The notes below the pieces were generated by a model. The model ran no database searches, was not told the DNA's origin, and saw only the letters and a list, made by a program, of their open reading frames with translations. Positions 11,101 to 17,100 of a stretch of DNA of 64,000 bases are shown piece by piece. The stretch comes from Macquaria australasica. Lineage: Eukaryota; Chordata; Actinopteri; Centrarchiformes; Percichthyidae. The stretch's first letter is position 1. The number at the start of each line of letters is the position of its first letter. A program made the translations under genes and the position numbers. Location of the stretch: NCBI GenBank assembly GCA_005408345.1, contig SEMN01000227.1, positions 248,001 to 312,000 on the forward strand, read 5' to 3'.

Positions 11101-14100
11101 TTTTTTGGGGAAAAGAGTTGATTCCTCTTGAAGCATGTTGCTGTTGTTTTTTTTTTTAACTGAGGCAAGGTTGCACCTGAGCCATGAATAATGAATAGGT
11201 TTTCTAAAGAGGCTGCCTGAAATATTTACCCTCCGCCCACCCACCTGCCCTCCTTTCCACAGTTGTTTCCTTGAAGTAGTTTCTCCATGCAGGTGTGCAG
11301 GAGCAAAGAATCTACTGTAGGAATACTGTTGTTTTTACAGTTTTGTTTCTCACCTTCCCACCCCTCTGCTAACTCTGCCCTCAACCTCTGCTCAACCCTC
11401 TCATATTTATTTTCAAGAATGAAATCACCCCAAATCTTCCCCAAACTGCCGTCCTTTCACACATCTTACCAGTTCCAGCCCTGCTTGCTAGACGGGGAGT
11501 ATTTGTCCATCAGAGCGGTGAGTTTGAGCAGGGAGAGTTTCTGCAGCAGGAGGAACTGGGAGACAGACTGGTTCTCCACTCCTGGACTGGTGGGCAGAGA
11601 GGGCAGGCTCTGCTCGCTGGACCAGTGCAGCTGCTGGCTCACTCTGCTGGACACACAACAGTGAGAACAGATAAGTACACACAAACACATATATCAGTGC
11701 CAGTTTTGAATAAGAGAAATGGGAACCAATTATCTCCCAGAGTTGGCATAGAAAATAAGTGTTTTTACTTTTATTGTTGTTTTTAATTTATCCAATAGTT
11801 TAGTTTAACCAAAATGCTGGACAAACTGTCTCTCGAGCCACGATGCTAGTGTGGTTACAAAAGCAGGTTCAGGGACTCAACACATACGTACAGTGCACAT
11901 ACAGACACACCTAATTGGCCACCCATATTAAAACTAAGCCAGTAAAACATACACAGAGCAGAAAATGAGAAACAAGCAGCGTCCATCAGCATTCAGTGAT
12001 GATGTGGCTGACTTTACATTACAGGAGAGGCTTCATAACCTTTTATTGCTCTATATCTGAGAACAAATATGCAACAACTAAGAGATATAAAAGCAGCACT
12101 ATAAAGAGGCGATCAAAACTATTCACCATGAGGTTACTGCTTTTATCTTAAGTGCCTCACAGTAACTCCACTCTTACTTTGGTTGATGCCTGAGGGAGTA
12201 AATCCCCATCCCCACATCATTTGTGCTCTGCTGGACACAAAGGCTTACATTTACAAATGTCCAGGGCCACTTAACGTGTCTAAGAATTTGTTTGGATTTC
12301 CTAGACCTGAATTCCTGATGCAAATCTATATTTGCCAAAGAAAAACAGCTTTTGACTGAGGAACTCTTCCTGTTCCTGAGTTCTTTGTGTCGACTGTCTT
12401 TTTAATGACCCTGATCTGTTTTTACCAACACTTTTGAAACACTGAGTTATATTGCTTGTGAAATATGATATGCTCTATAAATAAAACTCCATTTAATTGC
12501 AGTTTTCATTTCTTGCATTACACTCCAAGCTTTCTCACCTGCTCCTGGGTTGTGGTGATCTCGTCTTCAGCTCCTCTCCGTTCACCGGTACCTTCTCGCA
12601 GTTCTCTGCCTCCTCCTCCTCCTCCATCTCCTCCGGATGCTGCACCTCCAGGTGGATGTGGCTGGGGGAGGAGGGGCAGGGGGAGGTGGCTGAGGAACTG
12701 TGGGCAGGTGAGTCCTGGGAGGAAGATGAGGAAGCTCTCTGACTCTCGTCCTCGGATAGATTTTCGGACCAGGTGGAGACCAGTTGTTGGAGGTTGCTGA
12801 TCCGCTCCAAAACGCTGTCCAGAGCCGAGAACACGTCTTCACCTCCCAACAGCCGACTCACCTGAGAGAAGAAAATAATTAGGAAAAAAATCACAGGAAA
12901 ATTCCCCAAAGAAACTTTTAACATTTCTCACCAAAACCAGTTGATACCCGAGTGAGACACACTGTACCTGCTAGTTTAAATGAGGAACCTCACTATAATA
13001 AAGTAGGACTACAGATAGAGCTTTATGTCTCTTGCTTTAAGGGGAAAATGACAACAATTTTTTAAACTGTTTTTCAAACTTTTGGTCACAGGCTTTTAAA
13101 AAAAGTCAAGAAAAAACAACCAACACAGCATCACTAAAATTGAAATACAATGGCAACAAGAAAAGTTTTTTTACATTTACTTTCTCTTCAGTTGACTGAT
13201 TCATCAGATTTTAGGGTTTTGCAACTTAAGGATTTCATTGCCACACATCAGTTTTGGAGGAAAGATAAGGATCTGAACTAAAAATAACTGGCTCCTTAAA
13301 AGCTATATGACTTCTATAATATTTTATGTCAACTTTTACTTGCATGGCTGCCATCTTTTTGTTCCAACTTTATTCCAAATGGCTCCTCTTCTCCTTTAGA
13401 AAGAAACACGTCTAACGCAAGATGATTAATGTAGATCGTCAGAGATTATTGTATAGTTTGACACGAGCACTCACAAAATGATTTCTGTCTTTATGGGAAA
13501 ACTCCATATGGAGCTTAGCTTAGCAGAATCAATATCCTCGATTGGATAACCTGTGTTTTTATAGACTTTCATTTGAGATTCTTTCAGGGGATTTTATGCT
13601 TTCTTTATTAGAGAGGGAAGAGATCCAAAGAGAGAGAGAGAGTTTTATTTCTGATATGTATTTATGTATAAATCAGTATTTGATTGGTGAAGCACTCTGT
13701 AAAACCTTTCCAAAAGGGGACAGCTGGCAGAATTTTACAGCCTTGTTACACAAAATAACCAGAATATATTGTACATTTTGATCCCTAACAATGACTCATC
13801 AATTACAAAGTCACTTAGTCACAGCCAGGTGGAACAAAAAAATATAACCACAGTATATCTGGGCCCTTGAACCCGCTCATCCAATGTAGTGACAGTGAAG
13901 GATTCAGCACCATGGACAGATGCCCTTCAACAGAGGTCACCTGTTCAGAAGCTGGACAGCTCCACATACTGGGACGACTTTCCCCATTGTTCCCATTTAC
14001 TTTGATGGTTTGCTTCAGGAACTACAAGTGAATGAGTGGCATCACAAGACATTTCTTTTATGATTCCTAAAAAGCTTTGTACTGAGAAACACTGTTAGAC

Positions 14101-17100
14101 AAGCAGACCAACACTTAGTTTGAAGCATAGGAGGCCTTGAGGTACCATTAGATAAAGTGGTCATGTTTTTTGCAAAATAGCCTATCAGAAAATGTATGCC
14201 AGACAACCTTATTCTTCCCTGGAAAACATCTAAATCTAAATATGTAGATATAAAAAGAAATACAAGTAGGCTAACAGTGGAGTAACAGTGCTTTGACCCA
14301 CCTCTGTCTCCTCACCCATCCGTTCTGCATCGCTGCCACTTCCACCGCTGCCGCCTTCACTTTCAGACAGCTGCTGGTCGTCTGGCACGTTGTCGTAGAT
14401 ACTCAGCCGATGATCCAGCACAGCGAGCGGGCTGGGGACCCGAACATAACAGGAGGAAGAAGAAGAGGGCTCCTGGTCGCCAGTGGCCAGCGATGACGTG
14501 CCACGGCGGCAACTGTGTCGCCCCCGGTAACCGTGGAAGCTCCCGGTCCTCCAGTTGATGGAGGTGTTGTCGATGATGGGGGACAGGATGGTATGTTTGT
14601 GTGCGAGGGAGGTTGGGAAGGTCCCGGGTTTGTGTCCGTGGGGGATCTGGAAGACCAGACTCTCGTGGTTGCTGTTGTTGATCTGGTTCCTGTAGTCCTG
14701 AGGGGGTGAACAGATGGATGAGTGAAGGGTTAAACGAAAGGAAAAGACAACAAAGACACAAAGTTGCAGGTTTCTGTGATACGCTGTGCTTAGGAGAATA
14801 ACACTAATTGAAATAAAACTATTTCTTTTCCTCGACCTCTTAGACTGACCTCTGATCCTGTGTGGTTCTGGTTGTTCCGGGTCGTTCCACCACCGAGCCC
14901 GACCCCGCTGTTGGAGCGTTTGCAGTTACTCCTGACCCGGGTGACCGGGCTGGGCGTGCTAACAGTGCTGCTGCTCTCTGAGTGGCTGTCACTGCTGCTG
15001 CTGCTGCTGATGGTGTGAGGAGATGAGGGCGAGGAAGACGCACGGCTGCTGGGTCGACCCTGCAGGCTGGAGACATTCAGGAAGGTCGAACTCTACAGTT
15101 AGAGCTGCGTTGGGAACTATCTATAGTTAAGTCTTAGTCTAAATAAATGTTAAACGACCTCCTGGGTTTTTGAAAGATTGCAATCCACAATCCTCACCTT
15201 GACGGGCAGTGCAGCCTCTCCATCCTCTCCTCCTCCTGGACCAGAACTGGCCTGCTGATCATGTACTGAGCCCGACTCCTGCTGTTACTGCCACCACTGT
15301 GAGCAGAAGGAAGGAGGCCAGTTGTCCCCCTCAGCCTTAGTTTATCCATCTTCTTCAGCAAACTGGTGCCCTTCTTCCTGGGCGGTTTGTCTGGGAAGCA
15401 ACCTTCGGCCTCCAGAATCATGGTGGATGATCCTCCAGCACTTCCGCCGGAGGATGGGGGTCCACTGAACAAGGTGTCCAGGGACGGCGTCTTGTTCGTG
15501 GAGGAGCAGCGGGAGGAGCTCCTGCTGGTCTCCTGGTCGTCTGTGGTGCTGGCGGTAGCAGTTGCGGAGGTGGTTGTGCTGGCAGTGGTGTCTCTGTGTC
15601 TCTTGTGGTGTCCGTGGCCTTCGCTCTCAGTGCTGCTGGAGCTGTGGATGGAGCAGGCATCATGGTGGTCGCTGACATCACACAGAGACACCTCCTGGGG
15701 ACCGGTGGGACTGTCAGACAAGCGAAGGAAGTCCACTGTGGAGTCGAGGCGTCGCCATCGCCGCGTCCGTCTGTCGTAGGTCCAGCAGGCGCTGATGGCA
15801 CAGAAGTCTTCTTCATCACAGTCGTCTCCCTGGAAGAAGAAGGACGGTTCAGACACACAGACAAGAGCACACAAAAATCTGCATATGGCACACAAATACT
15901 CAAACAGAGACACTAATATATGCAGAGGAGAGACATGTAGGCATGGACACCAATCTGCAAACAGAAACACAGAGGCCTGGAATGCACACAGACATACAAG
16001 GATGTTTTCAATAATTTATACAAGCATGAACATTGTTATCCATTCATACAAACAAAATCATAAAACTGCATTTACAGCACATGGAGTAACTTTATTTTTA
16101 GAATTTAAAATGTAGTTGGATTGTTTTGAGTAGAAATGATTTATTGTGGATTGAGAAAACTGTTTGATTTCAAAGGACACTTGAATGATTTTACACATGA
16201 AGAGTTCACTCTCACGAATCAAGTTTACTCTTAGGTGTTTACCAGACAGGGAGGGTCTTAAAAAAAGTTGAGGTGCATTATGGGAAGTGTAGGACTTATG
16301 GGCCTTGGCCCTCTAATGCTGCAATTTTGACTGTTCTTTCTTGTGAATCATCCAGCTTTACAGAAGGGAAATACTAAATCCCTGGAGTACTCTATCAAGG
16401 CAATGTTATTTTTCTGGTTGGGTTTGCAATTTCATCTTTGTTTGGATTTTAATTTACTTAACCCAATACCTCTAGGCTATACACTGTAAAAACATATTCA
16501 TCTGAACACATCATTTTGTTGGATATAAAGTTTTATTTTATCATAACAAGTGAGAAAAAACTCTCCGTACAGTAAAATTATATCTAATACAAATAAGAAT
16601 TTTCAAGAATTTTCTAGAAATCAGTGTTAGATTCTTAAATGAAGCTAGAACAATAAAGAATGTAATGGATGATAGAATTATTGTATTGAGATTAGATTTG
16701 AATCCTAGTTTCAAGAAATCTTATCAAGTTATTTTGTTTACTTGGTTGGCATTTACAAAAAATAATAAGAATACTACCAAGTTTTATTTCATTACAGAAT
16801 TAGTGGGAAATTTGTTTGCAAGGCAGAACAACCTTCATACTTTCGACATTGACACGAAGACTGAGTGATCAAATCACAATTACATATCCTGTAACATTAA
16901 TATAAAGGTGTGAAACTGAAGGCATTGAAGATCCAGGTGTCTAAAACAAATATCTGCGTTAATTCTCTATAACTTCAGTTTCTGTTTCCTCCTCTCTTTC
17001 TTTCCTGGACTTCACTTTCTCCTAGAAAGAGAAACAGTTGAGGAAGAGGAGGAGGAGGAGGACTGCTCAGTTGATATCAGTCAAAATCAAGTGATGCTGA

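Larger units (their letters stand above)
7959..11469. other. 3.5-kb dlc1-like intron
   Basis: Intron between the pre-GAP helix exon and the first RhoGAP exon. It holds an inverted pair of element copies at 9030-9545. T/A homopolymer runs lie near 8371-8387, 11093-11106 and 11146-11158, and a C-rich stretch near 10042-10060. No coding exon recognised. Confidence 0.8.

Noticed and set aside
15366..15916. Plus-strand open frames of 106-137 residues and minus frame of 161 residues
   Set aside because: Shadows of the large dlc1-like exon at 15198-15829, which alone carries family motifs and proper splice sites.
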